Assembly: GCF_019468565.1 (NCBI RefSeq)
Contig: NZ_CP080521.1
Location: forward strand, 3,286,001 to 3,350,000
Origin: Pseudonocardia sp. DSM 110487
GTDB taxonomy: Bacteria; Actinomycetota; Actinomycetes; Mycobacteriales; Pseudonocardiaceae
DNA length: 64,000 nucleotides
Direction of reading: 5' to 3'
Below the pieces are notes generated by a model. The model was not told the DNA's origin, did not search any database, and saw only the letters and a list, made by a program, of their open reading frames with translations. The translations under genes and the position numbers were made by a program. Positions 40,780-47,986 of this stretch are shown here, in pieces. The stretch's first letter is position 1. Each line of letters opens with the position of its first letter.

Positions 40780-42018
40780 ATGAGTACGAGGATCGAGCAC
40801 GCACGCCTGATCGACGGAACGGGCGCCGCCGCGGTGGCCGACGCCGTCGTCTGCATCGACGAGCGCGGGACCGTCGAGTACGCCGGCAGCGCGCACGCCG
40901 CCCCGCTGCCGGGGCCGGAGACCCGGATCATCGACGTCGCCGGCCGCACCGTCCTGCCCGGGTTCATCGACACGCACGTCCACCTCGGCTTCCGACACGG
41001 GATGCCGCCCGGGCAGCGGGGCCTGGAGGACCCGACGTTGCTGGTGCTCGACACGGCGGCGCGGATCCGCCAGACCCTCGACGCGGGCGTCACCACCGCT
41101 CGCGACCTCGCCGGCCTGCCGGCGGGCTACCGCACGGCCGTCGAGTCCGGCAGGATCGTCGGCCCGCGGCTGCAGACCGCGGTCCGCGCGCTGAGCCACA
41201 CCGGCGGCCACGGCGACGTCTCGCTCCCCGACGGCACCGACCTCTCCGGCGGGATGACCGAGATCGCCGACACCGTCGACGAGGTGCGCCTCGCCGTGCG
41301 CCGCGTGCTGCGCTCCGGCGCCGACCTGATCAAGGTCTGCGCGACGGGCGGCATGGGAAGCCCCTACGACGACCCGGACGACGAGGGCCTGACCGTCGAG
41401 GAGATGAAGGCCGTCGTCGACGAGGTCGGCCGGCACGGCGGCAAGGCTGTGGCCGCCCACGCCCAGGGCCGCCCGGGCATCCTCAACGCGCTCCGCGCGG
41501 GCGTCACGAGCATCGAGCACGGCTACGGCCTCGACGACGAGGCGGGCGACCTCGCCGGCGAGTTCGGGATCACGGTCGTGCCGACGCTCTCCACCGTGTA
41601 CGCGGGCATCGACAAGGACCGGATGCCCGACTACCACTACCAGAAGAAGGTGCGCTGGTCGGGCGTCACGAAGGAGAACATCTCCCGCGCCATCGATCGC
41701 GGCGTGCCGATCGCGCTCGGCACCGACGCCGCGGTCTGCCCGCACGGGCAGAACCTGATGGAGCTGTCCTACCTCGTCGACCTCGGCATGGATCCCATGG
41801 CCGCGATCGTGGCCGGCACCCGCACCGCGGCCGGGCTGCTCGGGCTGGGGGACCGCCTCGGCACGCTCGAGGAGGGGAAGCTCGCCGACGTCGTCGTGTG
41901 CGACGGCGACCCGCTGCGCGACATCGCCGTGCTGGGTGATCCGGCCAACGTCGTCTGCGTGCTGCAGGAGGGCGTGATCCGCAAGAGCCTGCTCGCGGGG
42001 GTGAGCTGCGATGACTGA
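40780..42018 (+). CDS. Metal-dependent amidohydrolase (Xaa-Pro dipeptidase/imidazolonepropionase-like)
   Basis: The 412-residue protein has the amidohydrolase metal site: the HxH of FIDTHVHLGFRHG, the Lys in GADLIKVCATGGMG, His in KAVAAHAQGRPG, His in TSIEHGYGLDDEA and the catalytic Asp in IALGTDAAVCPHGQNLMELS. This is the metal-dependent hydrolase group that includes prolidase-like and carboxypeptidase-like enzymes. It overlaps the AbgT gene by 8 nt, suggesting that it cleaves the compound imported by that transporter, such as an N-acyl amino acid or aminobenzoyl-glutamate-like amide. Confidence 0.87.
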   Translation: MSTRIEHARLIDGTGAAAVADAVVCIDERGTVEYAGSAHAAPLPGPETRIIDVAGRTVLPGFIDTHVHLGFRHGMPPGQRGLEDPTLLVLDTAARIRQTLDAGVTTARDLAGLPAGYRTAVESGRIVGPRLQTAVRALSHTGGHGDVSLPDGTDLSGGMTEIADTVDEVRLAVRRVLRSGADLIKVCATGGMGSPYDDPDDEGLTVEEMKAVVDEVGRHGGKAVAAHAQGRPGILNALRAGVTSIEHGYGLDDEAGDLAGEFGITVVPTLSTVYAGIDKDRMPDYHYQKKVRWSGVTKENISRAIDRGVPIALGTDAAVCPHGQNLMELSYLVDLGMDPMAAIVAGTRTAAGLLGLGDRLGTLEEGKLADVVVCDGDPLRDIAVLGDPANVVCVLQEGVIRKSLLAGVSCDD

Positions 42019-43543
42019 CACCGCGACGCGCCCGGTCACCGTCGTCGACCGGCTCCTCTCCGGCATCGAGCGGTTGGGCAACCGGCTGCCCAACCCGGTG
42101 GTGCTGTTCCTCGGCCTGTTCGGGCTGCTCGGGGTCGTCTCGACGGTGCTGGCACTGGGGGGCGCGACCGTCACCGTGCCCGGCGCGGATGAGAGCCTCG
42201 CCGTGAAGGCGCTGTTCAGCGGCGAGGGCGTGGCCTGGTTCCTGCAGAACATGGTGAAGAACTTCGCCGAGTTCCCGCCGATCGCCGCCGTGCTCGTGAT
42301 GATCATGGCGGTCGGGCTCGCGGAGAAGACCGGGCTACTGGAAGCGCTGATGCGGGGCACGCTCGCCCGCGCGCCGCGCTGGCTGCTTCCGTACGCCGTC
42401 GCGATCGTCGCGTGCCAGGCGCACATGATGAGCGATGTCGCCTCGATCGTGCTGCCGCCGCTCGCGGCGATCGTCTTCAAGAGTGCCGGGAGGCACCCGG
42501 TGGCCGGGCTCATCGGCGGCTTCGCGTGCGTCGGCGCCGGGTACGCCGCGGGCTTCACGATCGGCTCGCTCGACGCGCTCTACATCGGTATCACGCAGAA
42601 GTCGGCCGCGATCCTCCCGCAGGCCGAGGGCCTGGCCCTGCACATCCTCGTGAACTGGTACTTCACCGGCGCGAGCAGCCTCGTCCTCGGCGTGCTGGGC
42701 GGCTTCCTGATCTCACGCGTGCTCGAGCCGCGGCTCGGCCCCTACTCGCCCGACGGTGAGCCGGCCGAGTCGCTCGTGCTGGAGCCTGCGCAGCGGCGCG
42801 GGGTGCTCAGGGCCGCGATCGTGGTGGCCGCCTACGCGGCGGTCGTGCTCGTGGCCTGGCTGCTGCCGGGGAGCCCGCTGCGCGGGGAGGGCGGTTCGCT
42901 GGTCCCGTCCCCGGTGCTGTCGGGTGTGGTGCCGCTGTTGTTCGTGGCGTTCGTGCTCGGCGGGATCACCTACGGCGTGACGATCCGTTCTCTGACCAGC
43001 AGCGACGACGCCGTGACGATCATGGCCGACTCGGTGAAGAACATGGCGTCCTACGTGGTGATGATGTTCGTCGCCGCGCAGGTGATCGCCGTCTTCAACT
43101 GGTCGAACGTCGGGATCATGCTCGCGGTGCGGGCCGCGGCGCTCCTGGAGAGCCTCGGGCTGACAGGGTTCGCCGCCCTCGTCATGCTCATCCTGCTGGC
43201 CACTGCGCTGAACCTCTTCATCGTGTCCGGCTCGGCGCTGTGGTCACTGCTCGGGCCGGTGTTCGTGCCCGCGTTCATGCTGCTGGGCCTGCACCCGGCC
43301 GTCTCGCAGGCGGCGTTCCGGATCGGCGACTCGGCCACCGGGATCATCACGCCGATGAACCCCTACCTGTTCCTGGTGCTCGCCATGCTGCGCACCTACG
43401 AACCGGAGGCGAAGCTCGGCACGCTGATGTCCCGCCTGGCGATCTTCGTGCCGCCGTTCCTCGTGGTGTGGACTGTGATCCTCGGCGTCTTCTACGCCCT
43501 CGGGCTACCGCTCGGGCCGGGCGCCGGAATTGTCATGCCCTGA
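42011..43543 (+). CDS. AbgT-family transporter
   Basis: The 510-residue membrane protein is a full-length AbgT. Recognisable segments are DRLLSGIERLGNRLPNPVVL, CQAHMMSDVASIVLPPLAAI, GYAAGFTIGSLDALYIGITQ, LFIVSGSALWSLLGPVFVPA and GDSATGIITPMNPYLFLVLA. AbgT proteins transport p-aminobenzoyl-glutamate or export sulfonamides. Its translation is coupled to the upstream amidohydrolase (8-nt overlap), favouring uptake and hydrolysis of an amide. Confidence 0.93.
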   Translation: MTDTATRPVTVVDRLLSGIERLGNRLPNPVVLFLGLFGLLGVVSTVLALGGATVTVPGADESLAVKALFSGEGVAWFLQNMVKNFAEFPPIAAVLVMIMAVGLAEKTGLLEALMRGTLARAPRWLLPYAVAIVACQAHMMSDVASIVLPPLAAIVFKSAGRHPVAGLIGGFACVGAGYAAGFTIGSLDALYIGITQKSAAILPQAEGLALHILVNWYFTGASSLVLGVLGGFLISRVLEPRLGPYSPDGEPAESLVLEPAQRRGVLRAAIVVAAYAAVVLVAWLLPGSPLRGEGGSLVPSPVLSGVVPLLFVAFVLGGITYGVTIRSLTSSDDAVTIMADSVKNMASYVVMMFVAAQVIAVFNWSNVGIMLAVRAAALLESLGLTGFAALVMLILLATALNLFIVSGSALWSLLGPVFVPAFMLLGLHPAVSQAAFRIGDSATGIITPMNPYLFLVLAMLRTYEPEAKLGTLMSRLAIFVPPFLVVWTVILGVFYALGLPLGPGAGIVMP

Positions 43544-43558
43544 GGCCATACTCGATCC

Positions 43559-43915
43559 ATGGTCGCCAACTCTGGGGTCACGGTCGACGAGGTGCGGCGG
43601 CTCGCAATGTCGCTTCCCCGCACCACTGAGCACCTCATCCACGACCGCGTGAAGTTCCGCGTCGGCCAGATCGTCTACGTCGCGTTCTCGCGGGACGAGA
43701 CGGTGCTGGGCTTCGCGTACCCGAAGGAGGAACGCGACGCGCTCATCGCGTCCGACCCCGCGAAGTTCCACCTGCCCGGGCTCTCCGACCAGCGGTTCAA
43801 CTGGGTGCATGCCTGGTCGGCCGCGCTCGGCGAGGAGGAGATGCGCGAGCTGGTGGTCGACGCATGGCGCATGGTCGTGCCGAAGAGCGTGGCCGCGGCT
43901 CACTTGGGGCGGTAG
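43559..43915 (+). CDS. MmcQ/YjbR-family protein
   Basis: The 118-residue protein fits the MmcQ/YjbR fold: VDEVRRLAMSLPRTTEHLIH, KFRVGQIVYVAFSRDETVLG, EERDALIASDPAKFHLPG and the end ELVVDAWRMVVPKS. The family has a CyaY-like double-wing shape and is often called DNA-binding, though its function is uncertain. It lies 15 bp after the AbgT gene but is more likely an independent small gene. Confidence 0.85.
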   Translation: MVANSGVTVDEVRRLAMSLPRTTEHLIHDRVKFRVGQIVYVAFSRDETVLGFAYPKEERDALIASDPAKFHLPGLSDQRFNWVHAWSAALGEEEMRELVVDAWRMVVPKSVAAAHLGR

Positions 43916-43945
43916 CCGCGGGCGGGTACGTGCGAAACTGTCATC

Positions 43946-44167
43946 ATGTCCACCCGCGAGGATGTACATCGCCTGGTCGATGCCGTGCCTGAGGCGCGGT
44001 TGCCGGTGGTGGAGCAGCTCCTCCGTGCCAGCCTCGACGAGCCGCCCCCAACGGCGCCGCGGCGATTCGCGAGTGCAGGCACGCTGAACGCCGAGCGTGA
44101 TCTCGCGGAGCGGTCGGAGGACATCCTGCGAGCGGGCGGTGAGCACGAGGGCGCGCCGCAGGAGTGA
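43946..44167 (+). CDS. VapB-like antitoxin
   Basis: The 73-residue protein begins MSTREDVHRLVDAVPEARLP and continues EQLLRASLDEPPP and ERDLAERSEDILR. This is the short helical antitoxin type often paired with PIN toxins: an N-terminal DNA-binding or dimer helix pair and a disordered toxin-binding tail. It overlaps the downstream PIN gene by 4 nt (GTGA). The toxin is frameshifted, so the antitoxin is now an orphan. Confidence 0.75.
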   Translation: MSTREDVHRLVDAVPEARLPVVEQLLRASLDEPPPTAPRRFASAGTLNAERDLAERSEDILRAGGEHEGAPQE

Positions 44168-44573
44168 TCGTCGTCGATACGGGCCCGATCGTTGCCTTGA
44201 TCAACGATCGAGACGATCACCACGTAAGGTGTCGGGATTTCTTAGCCCACTATCCAGGGCCGCTGCTCGTCCCTACGACCGTGTTCACGGAGGTGTGCAT
44301 GCTCGTGGAGCGGCGGCGTGGGACCCATGCGGAGCTGGCATTCCTCGCAGACGTGCGTTCCGGCTTGTTCACGATGCTGGAAGCACATCGGCCGATCTCG
44401 AGCGAATCGCCGAGCTGGTCGAGAAGTACGCCGATCTACCCCTCGGCACTGTGGACGCGTCGGTGATCGCGTTGGCGGAGCGGCTCAACCTGCCCGCCGT
44501 CGCGACGCTCGACCATCGGCACTTCGGAGTTGTGCGCCCGCGTCATGTCGAGGCGCTCGCGCTGCTGCCTTGA
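44164..44573 (+). pseudogene. vapC-like PIN toxin gene, frameshifted
   Basis: Frame one from GTG 44164 encodes MIVVDTGPIVALINDRDDHH and LLVPTTVFTEVCMLVERRRG up to about FTMLEAHRP. The homology then moves to another frame (ADLERIAELVEKYADLPLGT, VDASVIALAERLNLPAVATL, DHRHFGVVRPRHVEALALLP) ending at 44573. The shift occurs near 44385-44395 and equals a 1-nt deletion. All four acidic PIN residues are still present across the two frames, so the loss is probably recent or a sequencing error. Programmed frameshifting is unlikely without a slippery site. Confidence 0.82.
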
Positions 44574-46522
44574 TCGCTGCCCGTCTGCGCGCTGACGGGC
44601 CGCCGGCGCCCGGCGCGCCGCCATGCCGCGGCGCGCAGCAGGCGCAGCCCGTTCAGCGCCACCACGACCGTGGAACCCTCGTGCCCGGCCACACCCAGCG
44701 GGAGCGGGAGGGTGCCGACGAGGTCCCACGTCACGAGTACGGCGATCACCGTGGCCGCGATCGTCACGTTGGCCACGACGACCCGGCGGGCGCGGCGGGA
44801 GAGGCCGAGCAGGTTCGGCAGGGTGGTGAGGTCGTCGCGGACGATCACGATGTCGGCGGTCTCGACGGCCAGTGCGATGCCTCGCCCGCCCAGCGCCACC
44901 CCGGCGTCGGCGGTGGCGAGCGCGGGGGCGTCGTTCACGCCGTCTCCGACGAGCAGCACCCGATGCCCGGCCTCCTGCAGCTCCCGCACGGCGGCGGCCT
45001 TCGCGTCGGGGAGGAGCCCGGCCCGCACGTCGGCGATCCCGACGGCGTCGGCGACCCGGGCCGCTGCGGCCGGGTGGTCCCCGGTGAGCAGCACGGGTGG
45101 GTTGCCGGTCAGCTCCGCGAGCCGGGCGACCGTGTCGGCCGCGTCCGGGCGGAGCCGGTCGACGAGTGCGAGCAGGCCGGCCGGGCGGCCGTCGGCGATC
45201 ACGACGACGACCGTGGCCCCGTCGGCCTCCAGCCGTGCGACCGGAGCCTCCGGGAACCCGTCCGACATGGTCGGTGAGCCGACGACGACGGCCGTCCCGC
45301 CGACCGTGGCGCGTACACCGCGGCCGGGCACGGAGCTGAAGTCGGCGGCGTCGGCGACGGGCAGCCCGCGCTCGCGGGCGGCCTGCACGATCGCGCCGGC
45401 GAGGGGGTGCTCGCTGGGGCGCTCGGCGGACGCGGCCAGCGCGAGCACCGTGTCCTCGTCGAACCCGTCGAGCGGCGTCACCGACTCCAGGTGCGGCCTG
45501 CCCTCGGTGAGCGTGCCCGTCTTGTCGAACGCGACGACGGTGGTCCGGCCCATCGCCTCCATCGCCACCGCGGACTTCACGAGCACACCCCGCCGCCCGC
45601 CGTTCGCGATCGCGGCGAGCAGCGGCGGCATCGTCGCGAGGACGATCGCGCACGGCGACGCGACGATCATGAACGTCATCGCGCGCAGCAGCGTCGGCTC
45701 GAAGGCCGCGCCGAACGCGAGCGGGATCGCGACCAGCGCCAGCGCGCCGACCACCACGGCCATCGAGTAGCGCTGCTCCACGCGCTCGATGAACAGCTGG
45801 GTGCGTGCTTTGCCGGCCGAGGCCTCCTCCACCATCGCGGCGATGCGGGCCACCACCGACTCCGCCGCGACGCGCTGGACGGCGACCCGCAACGCTCCGG
45901 TGCCGTTCACGGTTCCGGCGAAGACCTCGTCGCCGGGTCGCTTCGTGGCGGGCAGGCCCTCGCCGGTGATCGAGGCCTGGTCGACCTCGCTGATCCCGGA
46001 GACCACGACCCCGTCCGCGCCCACCCGCTCGCCTGGGCGGACGAGCACCACGTCGCCGACGGCGAGGTCGGCGACCGGGACGGTGACCTCCGTGTCGTCG
46101 TCGCGCAGCAGGGTGGCGCGGTCCGGGGCGAGGTCGAGCAGCGCCCGCACCGACTCCTCGGTGCGCCGGGTGACCACGGCTTCCACCGCGCCGGACGTGG
46201 CGAAGATGACGATCAGCAGTGCGCCGTCGAAGACCTGGCCGATCGTCGCGGCGGCGATCGCGGCCACGACCATCAGCAGGTCGACGTCGAGCGTCCGCTC
46301 GCGCAGCGCGCGCAGCCCGGCCAGCGCGGGCTCCCAGCCGCCCGCCGCGTAGCAGGCGAGGTACAGCGCCCACCAGACCGGCGCAGGCGCCCCGGCCAGC
46401 TGGGCAGCGCCGCCGGCCGCGAAGAGCGCCAGCGACGCGGTGGCCCACCGCACCTCCGGCATGGTGTGGATCGCGGCGCGACGGCGGGCGACGGGCGCGG
46501 CGGGACGTTCCAGGATGACCAC
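44543..46522 (-). CDS. P1B-4-type heavy-metal P-ATPase (CtpD/CoaT-like)
   Basis: The 659-residue ATPase starts at GTG 46522. It has the phosphatase loop ITGEGLPA, transmembrane SPC (residues 289-291, IVASPCAIVLA) instead of CPC, phosphorylation site Asp333 in DKTGTLTEG, SEHPLAGAI (HP motif), GDGVNDAPAL hinge, and a last-TM motif GVAGHEGSTVVVALNGLRLL. SPC plus HEGxT and the lack of an N-terminal HMA domain define the P1B-4 group, which exports Co2+, Fe2+ or related ions. It is divergent from an ArsR repressor. The tail overlaps the end of the vapC remnant. Confidence 0.92.
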   Translation of the reverse strand: MVILERPAAPVARRRAAIHTMPEVRWATASLALFAAGGAAQLAGAPAPVWWALYLACYAAGGWEPALAGLRALRERTLDVDLLMVVAAIAAATIGQVFDGALLIVIFATSGAVEAVVTRRTEESVRALLDLAPDRATLLRDDDTEVTVPVADLAVGDVVLVRPGERVGADGVVVSGISEVDQASITGEGLPATKRPGDEVFAGTVNGTGALRVAVQRVAAESVVARIAAMVEEASAGKARTQLFIERVEQRYSMAVVVGALALVAIPLAFGAAFEPTLLRAMTFMIVASPCAIVLATMPPLLAAIANGGRRGVLVKSAVAMEAMGRTTVVAFDKTGTLTEGRPHLESVTPLDGFDEDTVLALAASAERPSEHPLAGAIVQAARERGLPVADAADFSSVPGRGVRATVGGTAVVVGSPTMSDGFPEAPVARLEADGATVVVVIADGRPAGLLALVDRLRPDAADTVARLAELTGNPPVLLTGDHPAAAARVADAVGIADVRAGLLPDAKAAAVRELQEAGHRVLLVGDGVNDAPALATADAGVALGGRGIALAVETADIVIVRDDLTTLPNLLGLSRRARRVVVANVTIAATVIAVLVTWDLVGTLPLPLGVAGHEGSTVVVALNGLRLLRAAAWRRAGRRRPVSAQTGSDQGSSASAST

Positions 46523-46535
46523 GGGTCGGAACAGT

Positions 46536-46555
46536 ACCTGCGCATATGCGAAGGT
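46536..46555. promoter_or_regulatory. ArsR/SmtB-type operator
   Basis: ACCTGCGCATATGCGAAGGT is a 20-bp dyad with one mismatched pair and a perfect central CGCATATGCG. It lies 14 bp upstream of the P-ATPase start and 44 bp upstream of the ArsR start. It fits the AT-rich centred imperfect 12-2-12-like sites of metal sensors. Confidence 0.7.
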
Positions 46556-46598
46556 TCAAAGGCAGTCACATAGTTGTGGTCTCCGCTACCCTCGGAAC

Positions 46599-46916
46599 GT
46601 GCACGGCACCCTGCCCGACTTCGACATGCCCGGCGACGACGCGGCCCAGGCCGCCGCCGAGCGCTTCCGGCTGCTCGCCGACCCCACGCGGGTGAAGATC
46701 CTCTGGGCGCTGTCGCAGGGTGAGACGTCGGTCGCCTGCCTCGCCGAGCTGGTGGGCGCCACCCCCACCGCGGTCAGCCAGCACCTGTCGAAGCTGCGCC
46801 TCGCGGGCCTGGTGCGGGGGCGACGGGACGGCACGTTCGTGCACTACACGGCGGTCGACGCCGACGTGGCGGCCCTGCTGGCGGCGGCACTGGGCACGCA
46901 GGCCGCGCCTCGCTGA
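46599..46916 (+). CDS. ArsR/SmtB-family metal-sensing repressor
   Basis: The 105-residue winged-helix protein has AERFRLLADPTRVKILWALS, SVACLAELVGATPTAVSQHL and SKLRLAGLVRGRRDGTFVHY, typical of ArsR/SmtB. Near the N-terminus are His2 and acidic residues (HGTLPDFDMPGDD), and Cys48 lies in SVACLAEL, so metal ligands are possible but not diagnostic. Divergence from a P1B-4 ATPase parallels the NmtR/CtpJ arrangement and suggests Ni/Co sensing. GTG 46599 has no clear ribosome site; the transcript may be leaderless. Confidence 0.88.
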   Translation: MHGTLPDFDMPGDDAAQAAAERFRLLADPTRVKILWALSQGETSVACLAELVGATPTAVSQHLSKLRLAGLVRGRRDGTFVHYTAVDADVAALLAAALGTQAAPR

Positions 46917-46942
46917 TCCCGCCGGGGTTGATCGTCAGAGTC

Positions 46943-46976
46943 GGGACCTCACGCCCATATACGGGCGCCAGGTCCC
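46943..46976. repeat. 34-bp palindromic element, left copy
   Basis: GGGACCT ... AGGTCCC with inner GCCC/GGGC pairing and a CATATAC-like centre. It is almost identical in length, ends and centre to the element at 47928-47961. The two copies flank the DUF559 gene at 46988-47854, 11 bp from its stop here. Confidence 0.75.
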
Positions 46977-46987
46977 GCTCCCGGTGA

Positions 46988-47854
46988 TCATGCCGCGCGG
47001 GCGAGGGTGTCGGTGATCTCCCGCAGCGATTCGGCCGGCTGGGTGTGGAGTCCGTGCCAGGTGAAGCGGAGCAGGTCCCATCCGCTGCGGGTGATGAAGT
47101 TGCCCTTGCGCCGATCGTTGCGGAACCGCTCCGGGTCGACGTGGTACGCCCAGCCGTCCACCTCGACGGCCACCCGCTGCGCGGGGAAGGCCAGGTCGAT
47201 CCGATAGGGGCCGAGCGGGTGACCGAGCACCCAGCCGCCGATCCCCGCCTCCCGCAGCAGCCGAACGAGCAGCCGCTCCGCAGCCGAGTCGGCCCGGTCG
47301 GCCGCGGCCACCAGGAGCCGACCCGCCGCGGCAGATCCGGGCCGTCCCATGTTGCGGCAGTAGGCGCGGTAGACCTCGGCGAACGGGACGTGCTTCTGCA
47401 ACGCCCGGTCGAGGAACACCGAGCCGTCGGGCAGGGCCACCGCCGTCTCGAGCGCGGCGAACGGCCTGGCCGCCACCCGCACACCCAACCGCTGCCGCAC
47501 GTCCGCCGGGTCCAGGTCGCGGCGATGAAGACGAACTCCCGCCGGCGGCTTGGGCTTGCGTCCGGCCGGCACGGTCAGGTCGATGAAGGCCGGGGCCTGC
47601 TCGAGCATCCGGTGCCAGTACGCGGCCGCGGGCCCGGTGATCACGCCCTGCGGTCCGGCCCAGAGCGCGACCGCCCGGACGCGCGCCTCGTCGGTGTAGC
47701 GGTGCCCACCCACGAGGAAGACAGCGGGGCGCACCCGCCTCCACCGGCCTTCCCCGACCCACCGGCGCACGGTGGAGGCCGATATCCCGCAGGTCACGGC
47801 CTGGGCGAGCGACACGACGCCAGCCTGCTGCTCCACGAGCGCCTCGAAGGACAC
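46988..47854 (-). CDS. AbiEi-like N-terminal domain plus DUF559 (Vsr/endonuclease-fold) protein
   Basis: The 288-residue protein starts at GTG 47854. The N-terminus (VEQQAGVVSLAQAVTCGISA, STVRRWVGEGRWRRVRPAVF) is the winged helix of type IV AbiEi-type proteins. Its C-terminus has the DUF559 nuclease-like core: YRIDLAFPAQRVAVEVDGWA, YHVDPERFRNDRRKGNFITR and SGWDLLRFTW. The D...ExD/K pattern resembles PD-(D/E)XK nucleases. These proteins are very common in actinomycetes, often next to defence genes. The flanking twin 34-bp palindromes are unusual and suggest a mobile or cassette-like unit. Confidence 0.82.
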   Translation of the reverse strand: MSFEALVEQQAGVVSLAQAVTCGISASTVRRWVGEGRWRRVRPAVFLVGGHRYTDEARVRAVALWAGPQGVITGPAAAYWHRMLEQAPAFIDLTVPAGRKPKPPAGVRLHRRDLDPADVRQRLGVRVAARPFAALETAVALPDGSVFLDRALQKHVPFAEVYRAYCRNMGRPGSAAAGRLLVAAADRADSAAERLLVRLLREAGIGGWVLGHPLGPYRIDLAFPAQRVAVEVDGWAYHVDPERFRNDRRKGNFITRSGWDLLRFTWHGLHTQPAESLREITDTLARAA

Positions 47855-47927
47855 GGCGCCAGCATCGGCGAGGAGGCCCCACTCTCGTGGCCGTTCGGCT
47901 GAACTGGTCGCCTTGATCGACGCAAAC

Positions 47928-47961
47928 GGGACCTGGCGTCCGCATATGGGCGCCAGGTCCC
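47928..47961. repeat. 34-bp palindromic element, right copy
   Basis: GGGACCTGGCG ... CGCCAGGTCCC, an 11-bp perfect stem with a TCCGCATATGGG centre. It is the same length and has the same ends as the element at 46943-46976. Here it lies 26 bp before the stop of the Fis-type regulator and 73 bp upstream of the DUF559 start. Confidence 0.75.
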
Positions 47962-47986
47962 GATCGCGCTGATCAACGCCCGGTAC

